A stretch of DNA of 32,602 nt from Bacteroidota bacterium. GTDB lineage: Bacteria; Bacteroidota; Ignavibacteria; UBA10030; UBA6906. Below, piece after piece: positions 10,432 through 19,272 of this stretch; within the stretch, counting starts at the first letter, position 1, and each line of letters opens with the position of its first letter. The notes beneath the pieces were generated by a model, which saw only the letters and a list, made by a program, of their open reading frames with translations, was not told the DNA's origin and searched no databases. Both the position numbers and the translations under genes were made by a program. The stretch is taken from positions 1-32,602 of the forward strand of contig JADLEA010000017.1 of assembly GCA_020846365.1 (NCBI GenBank), given 5' to 3'.

Positions 10432-10923
10432 ATGGAAGCTCGAGCTGTCAACAGATACATCAGCACGTCGCCGCGAAAGATGCGGCTGGTCATCGATCTG
10501 ATTCGCGGCAAGTCCGTGGATGAGGCGCTCCACATTCTTCACTTTTCCCCGAAGCATGCGTCGCGCGTCGCGGAGAAAGTGCTCCGTTCGGCGGTGGCCA
10601 ACCTGCAGAACAAGGATGAGGCAGGGCGGCTGGAAACGGGCGCGATGCTCGTGAAGGAAGCGTTCGTGGACAGCGGCATGTCCATGAAGCGCATCCTGCC
10701 GGCCCCGATGGGACGCGCCTTCCGCATGCGGAAGCGTTCGAATCACGTGACCATCATCGTATCCGCAAAACCGGCTCCTGCGAAGCCGGCGGCGCGCCGG
10801 GCCAAGAGCGCGGCTGCGGAGCCCGCTCCGAAGGAAACTGCGGCCAAGAAGCCGGCAGGCAAGCGCACGGCTGCCAAGAAAGCTGCGCCGAAAAAAGGCG
10901 CTAAAGCTCAGGAATCGAAGTAA
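10432..10923 (+). CDS. rplV: 50S ribosomal protein L22 with long basic C-terminal tail
   Basis: L22 lines the exit tunnel beside L4. Residues 1-111 are a normal L22: ISTSPRKMRLVIDLIRGKSVDEAL, the beta-hairpin region PAPMGRAFRMRKRSNHVTIIV. Residues 112-163 form a Lys/Ala/Pro-rich low-complexity tail with repeated AKKPA/AAKKA-type units. The usual L22 length is about 110-130 residues, so this is extended by roughly 50. The tail is in frame, uninterrupted and has the same base usage as its neighbours, so it is real coding sequence. Its role is unknown; it may contact rRNA at the surface. rpsC follows after 21 nt. Confidence 0.97.
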   Translation: MEARAVNRYISTSPRKMRLVIDLIRGKSVDEALHILHFSPKHASRVAEKVLRSAVANLQNKDEAGRLETGAMLVKEAFVDSGMSMKRILPAPMGRAFRMRKRSNHVTIIVSAKPAPAKPAARRAKSAAAEPAPKETAAKKPAGKRTAAKKAAPKKGAKAQESK

Positions 10924-10944
10924 CCGACACAGCAAGGAGTCGTC

Positions 10945-11613
10945 GTGGGACAAAAAGCACATCCGATCGGTTTGCGTCTGGGCATTATCCGCTCCTGGGA
11001 TTCCAACTGGTATGACGAGAAATCCTTCTCGAGCAAGCTGGAAGAGGACCGGACAATCCGGAACTATGTGCGGAACCGTTTGAAGAAGGCGGGGATATCG
11101 CGCATTCTCATCGAGCGGACACCCAAGCGCGCCGTCATCACGATCAACACCTCGCGTCCGGGCATCGTCATCGGTCGCAGCGGCAAGGAGATCTCCCAGC
11201 TCGAAGAAGAGCTGAAGAAGATCACCAACAAAGAGGTGAAGATTCTGATCAACGAGATCAAGCGGCCGGAGTTGGACGCCTTTCTCGTTGCGGAGAACAT
11301 TGCGCAGCAGCTTGAAGGCCGTATCGCTTTCCGCCGCGCGATGAAGAACGGCATCACGGCGGCGATGCGCATGGGGGCTGAAGGCGTTCGTGTGAAGAGC
11401 GCCGGACGCCTGGGTGGCGCGGAAATGGCGCGCACCGAGCAGTACAAGGAGGGAAGAATCCCCCTGCACACCTTGCGCGCGGATATTGATTACGCGACGG
11501 CGACCGCACGGACCATCTACGGCGCCATCGGCGTGAAGGTGTGGATCTGCAAGGGCGAGGTCCTCGATGCCCAGCAGAGCATGCAGCAGGCCCCTCCCCG
11601 CCGGGGGCAGTAA
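10945..11613 (+). CDS. rpsC: 30S ribosomal protein S3
   Basis: S3 forms part of the mRNA entry channel and its helicase activity. The 222 residues start [22 protein letters not shown] after a GTG with AAGGAG five nt upstream (10934-10939). The type II KH domain has [11 protein letters not shown]. The C-terminal domain carries [22 protein letters not shown] and [27 protein letters not shown]. It ends in a short Gln/Pro/Arg stretch. Its place between rplV and rplP is canonical. Confidence 0.98.
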   Translation: MGQKAHPIGLRLGIIRSWDSNWYDEKSFSSKLEEDRTIRNYVRNRLKKAGISRILIERTPKRAVITINTSRPGIVIGRSGKEISQLEEELKKITNKEVKILINEIKRPELDAFLVAENIAQQLEGRIAFRRAMKNGITAAMRMGAEGVRVKSAGRLGGAEMARTEQYKEGRIPLHTLRADIDYATATARTIYGAIGVKVWICKGEVLDAQQSMQQAPPRRGQ

Positions 11614-11638
11614 CCAGATCAAGCAGGAGTAGCAGATC

Positions 11639-12061
11639 ATGTTGATGCCGAAACGAGTGAAGTTCAGAAAGGCGCAACGCGGAAGGATGCGCGGGAAAGC
11701 CACGCGCGGGGACCGGGTGAACTTCGGGGACTTCGGGCTGAAAGCCCTCGCGCCCGGCTGGATCACCCAGCGTCAGATCGAAGCCGCCCGCGTCACCCTG
11801 ACGCGCATGATGAAACGTGAAGGCAGAATCTGGATCCGGATCTTTCCGGACAAGCCGGTGACCAAGAAGCCGGCGGAGACGCGCATGGGAAAAGGCAAGG
11901 GCGCCCCGGAATACTGGGTGGCGGTCGTGAAACCCGGACGGGTGATGTTCGAGGTCGGCGGTACCACGCGGGCCACGGCAGTCGAGGCGCTCACGCTGGC
12001 GTCCCACAAACTGCCGATCAAGACGAAAATCAGCGTCAGGCCGGATTTCGACGGGGCCTGA
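11639..12061 (+). CDS. rplP: 50S ribosomal protein L16
   Basis: L16 helps form the A-site tRNA corridor of the large subunit. The 140 residues start [21 protein letters not shown] (E. coli MLQPKR), so the first ATG at 11639 fits. AGGAG at 11625-11629 lies nine nt upstream. The signature [25 protein letters not shown] (residues 63-87) and [16 protein letters not shown] are present. Length is normal. rpmC starts 19 nt downstream. Confidence 0.98.
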   Translation: MLMPKRVKFRKAQRGRMRGKATRGDRVNFGDFGLKALAPGWITQRQIEAARVTLTRMMKREGRIWIRIFPDKPVTKKPAETRMGKGKGAPEYWVAVVKPGRVMFEVGGTTRATAVEALTLASHKLPIKTKISVRPDFDGA

Positions 12062-12080
12062 TCCTTACACCGGAGAGCGT

Positions 12081-12326
12081 ATGAAGGTAATCGAAATCAA
12101 AGATCTGTCGATCGAAGAACTCAAACGCAGGCTGTCCGATGAACAGGAGAGCCTGGCCAACCTCCGTTTCCAGCTCTCCACAAGCCAGCTGGAAAGCCCG
12201 ATCCGTGTCCGCACGGTCAGGAGGGACATTGCAAGGATACAGACACTCCTGCGCCAGAAGGAACGGGCGGCAGCTGCATCCGGACAGGCCACGAAGACTG
12301 AGAAGACCGAGGTGAAGACGTCATGA
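12081..12326 (+). CDS. rpmC: 50S ribosomal protein L29
   Basis: L29 is a small two-helix protein at the exit tunnel next to L23. The 81 residues begin [21 protein letters not shown], with the second helix [23 protein letters not shown]. The last 20 residues form an Ala/Lys/Thr/Glu tail that makes it longer than the usual 60-70. The stop TGA overlaps the rpsQ ATG (ATGA at 12323-12326). A GGAG lies upstream of the start. Confidence 0.96.
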   Translation: MKVIEIKDLSIEELKRRLSDEQESLANLRFQLSTSQLESPIRVRTVRRDIARIQTLLRQKERAAAASGQATKTEKTEVKTS

Positions 12327-12610
12327 CTCCAGAGGCAACACCGCAAACCGCCGCTGCCCGCACCACGCGCCGCAAGACCCGCGTGGGGAAAGTCGTAAGC
12401 GCCAAGATGCAGAAGAGCATCGTCGTCAGCATCGAACGACGCGTGCCCCATCCGATCTACAAGAAGTATTTCCGTCGCACCTCGAAACTGATGGTGCACG
12501 ATGAGAAGAAAGAGGCGGGAGTCGGCGACACGGTGAAGATCATGGAGACCCGGCCGCTCAGCAGGCACAAACGCTGGCGGCTTGTGGAAATTATTGAAAA
12601 AGCCAAGTGA
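12323..12610 (+). CDS. rpsQ: 30S ribosomal protein S17
   Basis: S17 is a primary 16S rRNA binder with an OB fold. The 95 residues have a short Thr/Ala N-terminal extension (about 15 residues), then [34 protein letters not shown], the S17 signature, and [21 protein letters not shown] at the end. Its start overlaps rpmC by four nt, a coupling arrangement. rplN follows after 24 nt. Confidence 0.97.
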   Translation: MTPEATPQTAAARTTRRKTRVGKVVSAKMQKSIVVSIERRVPHPIYKKYFRRTSKLMVHDEKKEAGVGDTVKIMETRPLSRHKRWRLVEIIEKAK

Positions 12611-12634
12611 GTTATCGCCACGGAGTAAACGCAC

Positions 12635-13003
12635 ATGATCCAGGAAGAAACTAATCTCGTAGTGGCCGACAACTCCGGCGCCAAGAAAGTCCGGTGTATC
12701 CGGGTCCTCGGCGGTTCGGACCGTCGGTATGCCGGGCTCGGCGACCAGGTCATCGTTTCGGTGAAGTCCGCCATCCCGAACGCCGGCGTCAAGAAAGGCG
12801 AAGTTGCCCGTGCGGTCATCGTCCGTACCAAAAAAGAAACCCGACGCAAGGATGGCTCGTTCATCCGATTCGATGAGAACGCGGCGGTGTTGATCAATGA
12901 TGCAGGCGAACCACGAGGCAGCCGCATCTTCGGTCCGGTGGCCAGGGAACTCCGGGAACGGCAGTACATGAAAATCGTCTCCCTCGCACCGGAAGTGTTA
13001 TAA
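12635..13003 (+). CDS. rplN: 50S ribosomal protein L14
   Basis: L14 sits at the subunit interface (bridge B8) and binds the silencing factor RsfS in other bacteria. The 122 residues are exactly the family length, from [27 protein letters not shown] to [32 protein letters not shown] lies before the ATG. It begins the spc part of the supercluster; no promoter is visible in the 24-nt gap to rpsQ. Confidence 0.98.
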   Translation: MIQEETNLVVADNSGAKKVRCIRVLGGSDRRYAGLGDQVIVSVKSAIPNAGVKKGEVARAVIVRTKKETRRKDGSFIRFDENAAVLINDAGEPRGSRIFGPVARELRERQYMKIVSLAPEVL

Positions 13004-13015
13004 GGAATACGACAG

Positions 13016-13339
13016 ATGAAGATCAGGAAGAACGACGCCGTGATGGTCATTGCGGGCAATGCCCGCGGCAAGACCGGCAAAGTGCTGAAAGTGTACCCCG
13101 AGAAGCAGCGGATCATCGTCGAGGGGGTCAACATCATGAAGCGGCATACCAAGCCCAGCCAGAAGAATCCGCAGGGCGGTATCGTCCAGCGCGAAGCTCC
13201 CATTCACGCATCCAACGTGATGCTGCTGGATCCGAAAGAGAACCGTCCAACCCGGGTGGGCACAAAGGTGGTGAAAGATGACACCACCGGCAAGAAACGC
13301 CGCCTGAGAGTGGCGAAGATCACCGGCGAGACATTCTGA
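13016..13339 (+). CDS. rplX: 50S ribosomal protein L24
   Basis: L24 is an assembly-initiator protein of the large subunit with a KOW motif. The 107 residues start [38 protein letters not shown] (KOW at residues 5-32), followed by [32 protein letters not shown], both diagnostic. Length is normal. AAGGAA precedes the ATG. A 40-nt gap without an SD separates it from rplE. Confidence 0.98.
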   Translation: MKIRKNDAVMVIAGNARGKTGKVLKVYPEKQRIIVEGVNIMKRHTKPSQKNPQGGIVQREAPIHASNVMLLDPKENRPTRVGTKVVKDDTTGKKRRLRVAKITGETF

Positions 13340-13379
13340 CGCGTTTCGCACACGATACTCACACAACGCTGAATTCGGC

Positions 13380-14060
13380 ATGAGCGAAGAGAAAACGAAA
13401 AAGGCCAAGAAGGAGGCGGCAAAGGCCGCCAAGGAAAAAGAGGCTCCCGCCGCGAAAGCCCCCAAGGCATCACGGCCCAAGGAGAAGGTGATCGCCCGCC
13501 TTTCCACAACGTACCGCCAGGAAGTCATACCGGCCCTCATGAAGCGGTTCCAGTACCGGAACGTCATGCAGGTGCCGCGCCTGGAGAAGATCGCCATTAA
13601 CATGGGCGTGGGCCAGGCCACGCAGGACCAGAAGCTGGTGGAGGTGGCGGCGAAGGACCTGGAAGCTATCGTCGGGCAGAAAGTGGTCATCACCCGGGCC
13701 AAGAAATCGATCTCCAATTTCAAGCTGCGGGAAAAGATGCCGATCGGCTGCCGGGTCACCCTCCGCCGCGCGCACATGTATGAGTTCCTGGATCGCTTCA
13801 TCAGCGTCACGGTTCCCCGGATACGGGACTTCCGGGGGCTCTCCGACACGTCGTTCGACGGGCGGGGCAATTACACCGTGGGCATCAAGGAACACACCAT
13901 CTTTCCGGAAATCGACGTGGACAAGATTGCCAGGATCTTCGGGATGGACATCACGTTTGTCACCACGGCGCGGACGGACGAAGAGGCCTACGAGCTGCTC
14001 AAGGCGTTCGGCATGCCGTTCGTGAAGCGGCAGGAAGTTCTCGAGACACCCAAAGTGTAA
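13380..14060 (+). CDS. rplE: 50S ribosomal protein L5 with basic N-terminal extension
   Basis: L5 organises the 5S rRNA particle and contacts P-site tRNA. The family core begins near residue 38 ([33 protein letters not shown]) and runs to the end, including [15 protein letters not shown] and the [16 protein letters not shown] segment. The preceding ~37 residues are Lys/Ala/Glu/Pro-rich low complexity, so the protein is 226 residues against the usual ~180. No SD is seen before the ATG at 13380, and no internal start with an SD lies close to the core, so I keep the extension but with some caution. Confidence 0.95.
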   Translation: MSEEKTKKAKKEAAKAAKEKEAPAAKAPKASRPKEKVIARLSTTYRQEVIPALMKRFQYRNVMQVPRLEKIAINMGVGQATQDQKLVEVAAKDLEAIVGQKVVITRAKKSISNFKLREKMPIGCRVTLRRAHMYEFLDRFISVTVPRIRDFRGLSDTSFDGRGNYTVGIKEHTIFPEIDVDKIARIFGMDITFVTTARTDEEAYELLKAFGMPFVKRQEVLETPKV

Positions 14061-14080
14061 TCTGACAGGAGTCATTCTGT

Positions 14081-14350
14081 ATGGCAAAGACCAGTTCAAA
14101 AGCCCGGCAGCACAAGCGCGAGCGTCTCGTCGCCAAGTACGCCGCACTCCGCAAGGAGTTGAAAGAGAAAGGCGATTTCGCCGCTCTCCAGCAGCTGCCG
14201 CGGAACAGCAGCCCGAGCCGCCTGCACAACCGGTGCACCATGTCGGGCCGTCCGCGCGGCTACATGCGCAAGTTCGGAGTGTCCCGCATCGCCTTCCGCG
14301 ACCTGGCGCTCGAAGGAAAGATCCCCGGCGTCAGAAAAGCAAGCTGGTAG
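14081..14350 (+). CDS. rpsN: 30S ribosomal protein S14 (zinc-free long form)
   Basis: S14 is a small-subunit head protein. The 89 residues are the long form without the CxxC zinc knuckle: [31 protein letters not shown], then [51 protein letters not shown]. Only one Cys is present. AGGAG lies nine nt before the ATG. It contrasts with S4 and L36 in this window, which keep their zinc ligands. Confidence 0.98.
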   Translation: MAKTSSKARQHKRERLVAKYAALRKELKEKGDFAALQQLPRNSSPSRLHNRCTMSGRPRGYMRKFGVSRIAFRDLALEGKIPGVRKASW

Positions 14351-14401
14351 GAAGAACCGGATGAACCACATTTATCGTGCGAGTTGCAGGAGAACTGACA
14401 C

Positions 14402-14797
14402 ATGACCATGACTGACCCCGTCGCCGACTATCTGACGCGGCTGCGGAATGCTCTTCAGGCGGGACACAAACGGGTGGACATCCCCGCGTCGAATCTGAAA
14501 CGCGAGATGACCCGTCTGCTGACGGAGAACAAGTATATCAACGGATTCACCGAGGTCAAGGAGACCGCGCAGGGCGTGATCCGGATTCAGCTCAAGTACC
14601 AGGAGACCAGGCCCGTCATCGCCGGCCTGAAGAGGATCAGTCGGCCCGGCCTCCGGAAGTACGTGGATGCGGACGCGATTCCGCGCGTGTTGGGCGGACT
14701 CGGCATCGCCATCATCTCCACGTCGAGAGGGCTGATGACGGACCGGCAGGCGCGCGAAGCCCATGTGGGCGGCGAAGTTCTCTGCGAAATCTGGTAA
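14402..14797 (+). CDS. rpsH: 30S ribosomal protein S8
   Basis: S8 binds the central domain of 16S rRNA and in E. coli represses the spc operon. The 131 residues open with TMTDPVADYLTRLRNALQAGHKRVDIPASNLK and close with VLGGLGIAIISTSRGLMTDRQAREAHVGGEVLCEIW, both canonical. A GGAGA SD precedes the ATG within a 51-nt gap after rpsN. rplF follows after 16 nt. Confidence 0.98.
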   Translation: MTMTDPVADYLTRLRNALQAGHKRVDIPASNLKREMTRLLTENKYINGFTEVKETAQGVIRIQLKYQETRPVIAGLKRISRPGLRKYVDADAIPRVLGGLGIAIISTSRGLMTDRQAREAHVGGEVLCEIW

Positions 14798-14813
14798 CGA
14801 AGGAGATACGACA

Positions 14814-15368
14814 GTGTCACGGATTGGAAGAAAACCCATCCCCATCCAGAAAGGGGTCAAGGTCCAACTCAACGACCGGGAGGTCGCTGTGGATGGACCG
14901 AAAGGCCGTCTCACGGCAACGGTCCACCCCAAGTTAACCGTCTCGATGGCTGATGGAAACATAGAGGTCAAACGCGGATCGGACGCCAAGGAAGAGCGTG
15001 CACTTCACGGCCTGTGGAGGGCATTGATTCAGAACATGATCAACGGCGTCAGCACCGGGTATTCCAGGAAACTCGAAATGGTGGGCGTGGGATACCGTGC
15101 AGAGATGAAGGGGAAGAAGCTGCAGCTGCTTCTGGGATTCTCGCACCCGATCCTATTTGTTCCTCCTGAGGGAATCACCGTTGAGGCCCCGACGCAGACG
15201 AGCATCATGATCAGCGGGATTGACAAGGCGCTGGTCGGTCAGGTTGCGGCCAAGATCCGGTCCTTCCGTCCGCCGGAGCCCTACAAGGGCAAAGGGATCA
15301 AATACGAAGGCGAACACATCCGCAGGAAGGCCGGAAAGGCCGCGGCTGCGGGTGGTGCCAAGTCATAA
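14814..15368 (+). CDS. rplF: 50S ribosomal protein L6
   Basis: L6 lies near the factor-binding site of the large subunit. The start is GTG 14814, with AGGAG (14801-14805) eight nt upstream, giving 184 residues beginning SRIGRKPIPIQKGVKVQLND. The frame extends back into rpsH to 14763, but that part is not L6-like. The signature LEMVGVGYRAEMKGKKLQLLLGFSHP and the C-terminal RPPEPYKGKGIKYEGEHIRRKAGK are present, followed by a short Ala/Gly tail. Confidence 0.98.
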   Translation: MSRIGRKPIPIQKGVKVQLNDREVAVDGPKGRLTATVHPKLTVSMADGNIEVKRGSDAKEERALHGLWRALIQNMINGVSTGYSRKLEMVGVGYRAEMKGKKLQLLLGFSHPILFVPPEGITVEAPTQTSIMISGIDKALVGQVAAKIRSFRPPEPYKGKGIKYEGEHIRRKAGKAAAAGGAKS

Positions 15369-15398
15369 TTGTGGGTGTTCACCGGGAGTAAGACCTGT

Positions 15399-15767
15399 AT
15401 GATCAGCAAACGAAAACTGGAGAATCGCAGGCGGACGAAGGAACATATTCGTCTGCATATGTCGGGGTCCGCACAACGCCCCCGCCTGTCGGTCTTCCGC
15501 AGCCTCCGCCATGTCTATGCACAGCTCGTTGACGACGATCAGGGCAAAACACTCGTCGGTGTCTCGGACCTGAGCGCCGAGCTTGCGGAACAGGCGAAGA
15601 GCGCCAAAGGACAGGTCGCGGTGGGAAAGCTGGTCGGCCAGTTCATGGCAAAGAAAGCACTTGAGCACAACATTGCGTCGGTGGTCTTCGACCGCAATGG
15701 TTTCCGGTATCATGGCGTCATCAAGGCTGTGGCTGACGGCGCCCGGGAGGGCGGACTGAAGTTCTAG
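15399..15767 (+). CDS. rplR: 50S ribosomal protein L18
   Basis: L18 binds 5S rRNA together with L5. The start at ATG 15399 gives 122 residues beginning ISKRKLENRRRTKEHIRLHMSGSAQRPRLSVFRS. GGGAG at 15384-15388 lies ten nt upstream. A GTG right after the rplF stop (15369) is in frame but adds ten unconserved residues. The C-terminus VVFDRNGFRYHGVIKAVADGAREGGLKF is canonical. The next gene is a tRNA, not rpsE. Confidence 0.97.
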   Translation: MISKRKLENRRRTKEHIRLHMSGSAQRPRLSVFRSLRHVYAQLVDDDQGKTLVGVSDLSAELAEQAKSAKGQVAVGKLVGQFMAKKALEHNIASVVFDRNGFRYHGVIKAVADGAREGGLKF

Positions 15768-15805
15768 GCGCCCCGCCGGTCGGGATCCGGGCCATGGAAG
15801 CTCAT

Positions 15806-15876
15806 TGTCGGGTCGTCTAATGGCAGGACAACGGCCTTTGGAGCCGTGAGTAGAGGTTCGAATCCTCTCCCGACAG
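15806..15876 (+). tRNA. tRNA-Gln (anticodon TTG)
   Basis: A complete 71-nt cloverleaf folds by hand. The acceptor TGTCGGG (15806-15812) pairs with CCCGACA (15869-15875) plus discriminator G. The D stem is GTCT/GGAC. The anticodon stem ACGGC/GCCGT encloses loop CTTTGGA, giving anticodon TTG. The variable loop is GAGT, and the T stem AGAGG/CCTCT encloses TTCGAAT. CCA is not encoded. It lies 38 nt after rplR and about 50 nt before rpsE, on the same strand, with no promoter or terminator visible, so it must be cut out of the ribosomal-protein mRNA or have a cryptic promoter. Confidence 0.95.
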
Positions 15877-15926
15877 CAGCAGGAAGCAGCATTAGTTCAC
15901 CATGTGGTATGTTGCGAGGAACAACG

Positions 15927-16451
15927 GTGGCACGAATCAAAGCGAGTGAACTCGAACTCAAGGACAAGCTTGTCCACATCAATCGCGTCGCGAAGGTCGT
16001 CAAAGGCGGCCGGCGCTTCAGCTTCAATGCGATCGTCGTGGTGGGCGACAGCAAGGGCCACGTGGGCATCGGGCTGGGCAAAGCCAACGAAGTAGCCGAT
16101 GCGATTGCCAAGGGCGTGGACGACGCGAAGAAAAGCGTCACGCGTGTGCCGATTATTCATGGCACCATTCCCCATCCGGTGATCGGGCGGTACGGCGCGG
16201 CAAGGGTGATGCTGAGACCCGCATCTCCCGGTACCGGCCTTATCGCAGGCGGGGGCGTGAGGGCGGTTCTCGAATCTGCCGGCGTGAAAGACGTGTTGAC
16301 GAAATCCATGGGCTCTTCCAACCCGCATAATGTGGTCAAAGCGACCATGGATGGGCTCCTGAGGCTGGTGGACGCCCGCACGGCAGCCCAACGCCGCGGC
16401 ATGTCCCTCAGGGAATTCTTCGGCACGACAGCAACCGTCCCAACACCGTAA
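15927..16451 (+). CDS. rpsE: 30S ribosomal protein S5
   Basis: S5 shapes the mRNA entry site and affects decoding accuracy. The start chosen is GTG 15927, with GAGGA (15916-15920) six nt upstream, giving 174 residues beginning [43 protein letters not shown] 15909 (six codons upstream) would use up the SD, and the frame's first GTG at 15846 lies inside the tRNA, so both are rejected. Conserved blocks [17 protein letters not shown] and [21 protein letters not shown] are present. Confidence 0.97.
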   Translation: MARIKASELELKDKLVHINRVAKVVKGGRRFSFNAIVVVGDSKGHVGIGLGKANEVADAIAKGVDDAKKSVTRVPIIHGTIPHPVIGRYGAARVMLRPASPGTGLIAGGGVRAVLESAGVKDVLTKSMGSSNPHNVVKATMDGLLRLVDARTAAQRRGMSLREFFGTTATVPTP

Positions 16452-16468
16452 CCGTGGAAGAGACAACG

Positions 16469-16663
16469 ATGGCAGCAATGGTAAAGATTACGCAGACCCG
16501 AAGCATCGTGGACCAGTTGGAGGCCGCGAAGCGGACCATCAAAGCACTCGGACTTGGTCGTCCGAACTACACGGTGACCAAAAGGGACACGCCGCAGATC
16601 AGAGGAATGATCCGCAAGGTGCGTCACCTTGTGGCCGTGGAAGAAGTGAAGAACCAAGGGTGA
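16469..16663 (+). CDS. rpmD: 50S ribosomal protein L30
   Basis: L30 is a small large-subunit protein. ATG 16469 is preferred because GGAAGAG lies six nt upstream. It gives 64 residues with the L30 signature VKITQTRSIVDQLEAAKRTIKALGLGRPNYTV and IRGMIRKVRHLVAVEE. GTG 16454, right after the rpsE stop, is in frame and would add five residues; ATG 16478 is a third possibility. Its position between rpsE and rplO is canonical. Confidence 0.96.
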   Translation: MAAMVKITQTRSIVDQLEAAKRTIKALGLGRPNYTVTKRDTPQIRGMIRKVRHLVAVEEVKNQG

Positions 16664-16685
16664 TTTTCAGGAAAGCGAAGAGATC

Positions 16686-17168
16686 ATGGCAACGGACATA
16701 CTCAGCACGTTGAAACCCGCACCCGGGTCAAGGAAAAAGAGAAAGCGCATCGGACGCGGCCAGGGATCCGGGCATGGCGGCACGTCGACGCGCGGACACA
16801 AAGGCGCGGGTTCACGCTCCGGCACGGGATATCCGGCATGGTTCGAAGGCGGCCAGATGCCCCTCGTCCGCCGCGTGCCCAAACGCGGATTTCACAGTCC
16901 GTTCAGAAAAACATACCAGATCGTCAATCTGTCGACGCTCGAAAAACTCGCCACGGGGGGGAAACTCCACGACGGCGCGGTCACCCCGGAAATCCTCCTG
17001 AAACTGGGTGTGGTGAAGACCCCCCGGATTCCGGTGAAGGTTCTCGGCACAGGGGAGCTCAAAGCCCGACTGGATGTAGCTGCCCATGCCTTTAGCAAAT
17101 CCGCCGTCGAGAAGATCCAGACGGCCGGCGGCAAAGCCCAAACGATTAGCGCACTTTCCAAAGACTAA
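16686..17168 (+). CDS. rplO: 50S ribosomal protein L15
   Basis: L15 is a late-assembly large-subunit protein. The 160 residues contain the Gly/Arg-rich N-terminal segment RIGRGQGSGHGGTSTRGHKGAGSRSG and FEGGQMPLVRRVPKRGF, both diagnostic. They are followed by the globular C-terminal part ending in a VEKIQTAGGKAQTI segment. Its TAA stop overlaps the secY ATG by one base (17168), so secY is translationally coupled to it. Confidence 0.98.
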   Translation: MATDILSTLKPAPGSRKKRKRIGRGQGSGHGGTSTRGHKGAGSRSGTGYPAWFEGGQMPLVRRVPKRGFHSPFRKTYQIVNLSTLEKLATGGKLHDGAVTPEILLKLGVVKTPRIPVKVLGTGELKARLDVAAHAFSKSAVEKIQTAGGKAQTISALSKD

Positions 17169-18496
17169 TGGCAAAGCTCGGCGAAAGTTTCCGGAATATC
17201 CTTAAGATTCAGGAGCTGCGGACCCGTCTGCTGTTCACGGCCGCGCTGCTGATAGTGGTGCGCATCGGTGCGCACATCACGCTCCCGGGTGTCGACGCGA
17301 CGCTGCTGGCCAAGGCCGAAGCAAGCCAGGCGGCGAATACCCTGTTCGGCCTCTACGACCTCTTCGTGGGAGGAGCGTTCAAGAACGCCGCGGTGTTCGC
17401 CCTCGGCATCATGCCCTATATCAGCGCCTCGATTATCCTCCAGCTGCTGGGGGCCGTGGTCCCCTACTTCCAGAAACTCACGAAGGAAGGGGAGGAAGGG
17501 CGCAAGAAACTCACGCAACTCACCCGCTATGGCACCGTGCTGGTCTCCGCCCTGCAGGGTTGGGGGGTGAGCGTGCGGTTGACCAGTCTGAACATCGAGG
17601 GGCTGCCGATCGTGCCGCTGGAGGTCCAGGGAATCGCCTTCACAATCAGCACCGTCATCTTCCTCACCGCGGGCACCATGTTCATGATGTGGCTGGGGGA
17701 ACAGATCACCGAGCGAGGCCTGGGGAACGGCATCTCCCTGATCATCTTCATCGGCATTATTGCGCGGTTCCCTCACTCGATCGTGGACCAGTTCAGGGTC
17801 AGCCAGAATATCATCATCGGCCTCATTATTCTGGCCGTCATGGTCGCGATCGTTGCGGGCGTCGTGCTGGTGACACAGGGCACCAGGCGTATCCCGGTGC
17901 AATATGCGAAGCGTGTCGTCGGCCGCAAAGTCTATGGCGGCGTTACCCAGTACATCCCCCTCCGGGTGAATACCGCGGGCGTGATGCCGATCATCTTTGC
18001 GCAGTCGATCATGTTCATCCCGAGCACGATTCTGACGTTTTTCCCTGACAGCGAATTCATCCAGGGCCTGTCCGGCTATCTGGAATACACCTCTTTCACC
18101 TATTCGTTTATGTACGGGGTGATGATCGTCTTCTTCACGTACTTCTACACGGCCATCGCGTTCAACCCGAAGGACGTATCGGAGAACATGCAGAAACAAG
18201 GCGGGTTTATTCCCGGCATCAGGCCGGGCAAGCACACCGCCGACTTCATCGACAACATTCTGACGAAGATCACCCTTCCGGGTTCCATCTTCCTGGCAAT
18301 CATCGCCATTCTGCCGGCGTTCGTGTCACGCTTTGGCGTAACGCCGAGTTTTGCTCAGTTCTTTGGAGGCACCAGCCTGCTGATTATGGTGGGTGTGGCG
18401 TTGGATACGCTGCAACAGGTGGAGTCGCACCTGCTGATGCGGCATTATGACGGCTTCATGAAGTCCGGGCGCATGAAGGGGCGTCTGCGCGCCTGA
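17168..18496 (+). CDS. secY: Protein translocase channel subunit SecY
   Basis: SecY forms the protein-conducting channel of the inner membrane with SecE and SecG. The 442 residues show about ten hydrophobic membrane segments. Conserved parts include the N-terminal FRNILKIQELRTRLLFTAALLIVVRIGAHI, the plug region FVGGAFKNAAVFALGIMPYISASIILQLL, the loop GNGISLIIFIGI and the ribosome-binding loop RRIPVQYAKRVVGRKVYGG. The ATG overlaps the rplO stop. map follows directly after five nt, without the adk gene found here in many other phyla. T9SS cargo such as the product of 27988-31467 would cross the inner membrane through this channel. Confidence 0.98.
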   Translation: MAKLGESFRNILKIQELRTRLLFTAALLIVVRIGAHITLPGVDATLLAKAEASQAANTLFGLYDLFVGGAFKNAAVFALGIMPYISASIILQLLGAVVPYFQKLTKEGEEGRKKLTQLTRYGTVLVSALQGWGVSVRLTSLNIEGLPIVPLEVQGIAFTISTVIFLTAGTMFMMWLGEQITERGLGNGISLIIFIGIIARFPHSIVDQFRVSQNIIIGLIILAVMVAIVAGVVLVTQGTRRIPVQYAKRVVGRKVYGGVTQYIPLRVNTAGVMPIIFAQSIMFIPSTILTFFPDSEFIQGLSGYLEYTSFTYSFMYGVMIVFFTYFYTAIAFNPKDVSENMQKQGGFIPGIRPGKHTADFIDNILTKITLPGSIFLAIIAILPAFVSRFGVTPSFAQFFGGTSLLIMVGVALDTLQQVESHLLMRHYDGFMKSGRMKGRLRA

Positions 18497-18501
18497 GGGG
18501 C

Positions 18502-19272
18502 ATGGGACGGGTCACAGTGAAATCAGCCGACGAGCTGTCCCTGATGAGGGAGAGCGGACGGATTGTGGCGGAGGTGCTGGCGTTGATCGGGTCGCATGTG
18601 AGGCCCGGCGTGACCACCGCTGAGCTGGATGCCCTTGCCGAAGAGTATATCCGGTCACAGGGAGGCATCCCCGCGTTCAAGGGGTACGGTCCTGATCGTG
18701 AGAATCTGTTCCCGGCGACGCTGTGCGTGTCAGTCGATGACGTCGTGGTGCACGGCATTCCGAACGGAACCCGGCTCGAAGAGGGACAGGTCGTGTCGGT
18801 GGACGTGGGCGTGAACAAGGGCCACTGGTTCGGCGATGCGGCGAGGACGTTTGTGGTAGGAAAGACTGGCGGGGAGAAGGAGCGGTTGTTGCGCGTGACG
18901 GAAGAGGCACTCTACGAAGGTATCCGGAAGGCGAGGGCAGGCAACCATCTGCACGACGTTTCTGCCGCGATCCAGAACCACGTGGAGCAGGCAGGGTTTT
19001 CGGTGGTGCGGGATCTGGTCGGACACGGCATCGGCAGGAACCTTCACGAAGAACCCGCGGTCCCGAACTACGGCACGGCAGGTACGGGGATGGTGCTGAA
19101 GGCGAACATGACCCTGGCGATAGAGCCGATGGTCAACGCAGGAACCCACATGGTGCGGGTGGACGAAGACGGGTGGACGGTGCGCACCGCCGATGGAAAG
19201 CCGTCGGCGCATTTTGAACACACGGTAGTCATCACCAACGACGAAGCCGAGATTCTGACCCGGCATGGCTAA
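18502..19272 (+). CDS. map: Methionine aminopeptidase, type I
   Basis: The enzyme removes the initiator Met from new proteins co-translationally, in the cytoplasm. All five metal ligands of the pita-bread fold are present: Asp101 (SVDVGV), Asp112 (FGDAART), His175 ([12 protein letters not shown]), Glu208 (AIEPMV) and Glu239 (FEHTVVIT). Substrate His84 in DVVVHGIP is also present. The 256 residues have normal type I length and no N-terminal zinc finger. The start at ATG 18502 aligns with known starts; the purine stretch GAGGGG is very close to it. The gene ends inside infA with an 8-nt overlap. Confidence 0.97.
   Translation: MGRVTVKSADELSLMRESGRIVAEVLALIGSHVRPGVTTAELDALAEEYIRSQGGIPAFKGYGPDRENLFPATLCVSVDDVVVHGIPNGTRLEEGQVVSVDVGVNKGHWFGDAARTFVVGKTGGEKERLLRVTEEALYEGIRKARAGNHLHDVSAAIQNHVEQAGFSVVRDLVGHGIGRNLHEEPAVPNYGTAGTGMVLKANMTLAIEPMVNAGTHMVRVDEDGWTVRTADGKPSAHFEHTVVITNDEAEILTRHG

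Noticed and set aside
10024-11766. Long open frame on the minus strand (580 codons) across rpsS-rpsC
   Set aside because: It lies entirely opposite unmistakable ribosomal-protein genes, has no recognisable domain and reflects the codon structure of GC-rich genes.
15846-15926. N-terminal extension of rpsE starting in the tRNA gene
   Set aside because: The GTG at 15846 is part of the tRNA-Gln variable region; GAGGA plus GTG at 15927 gives the canonical S5 start.
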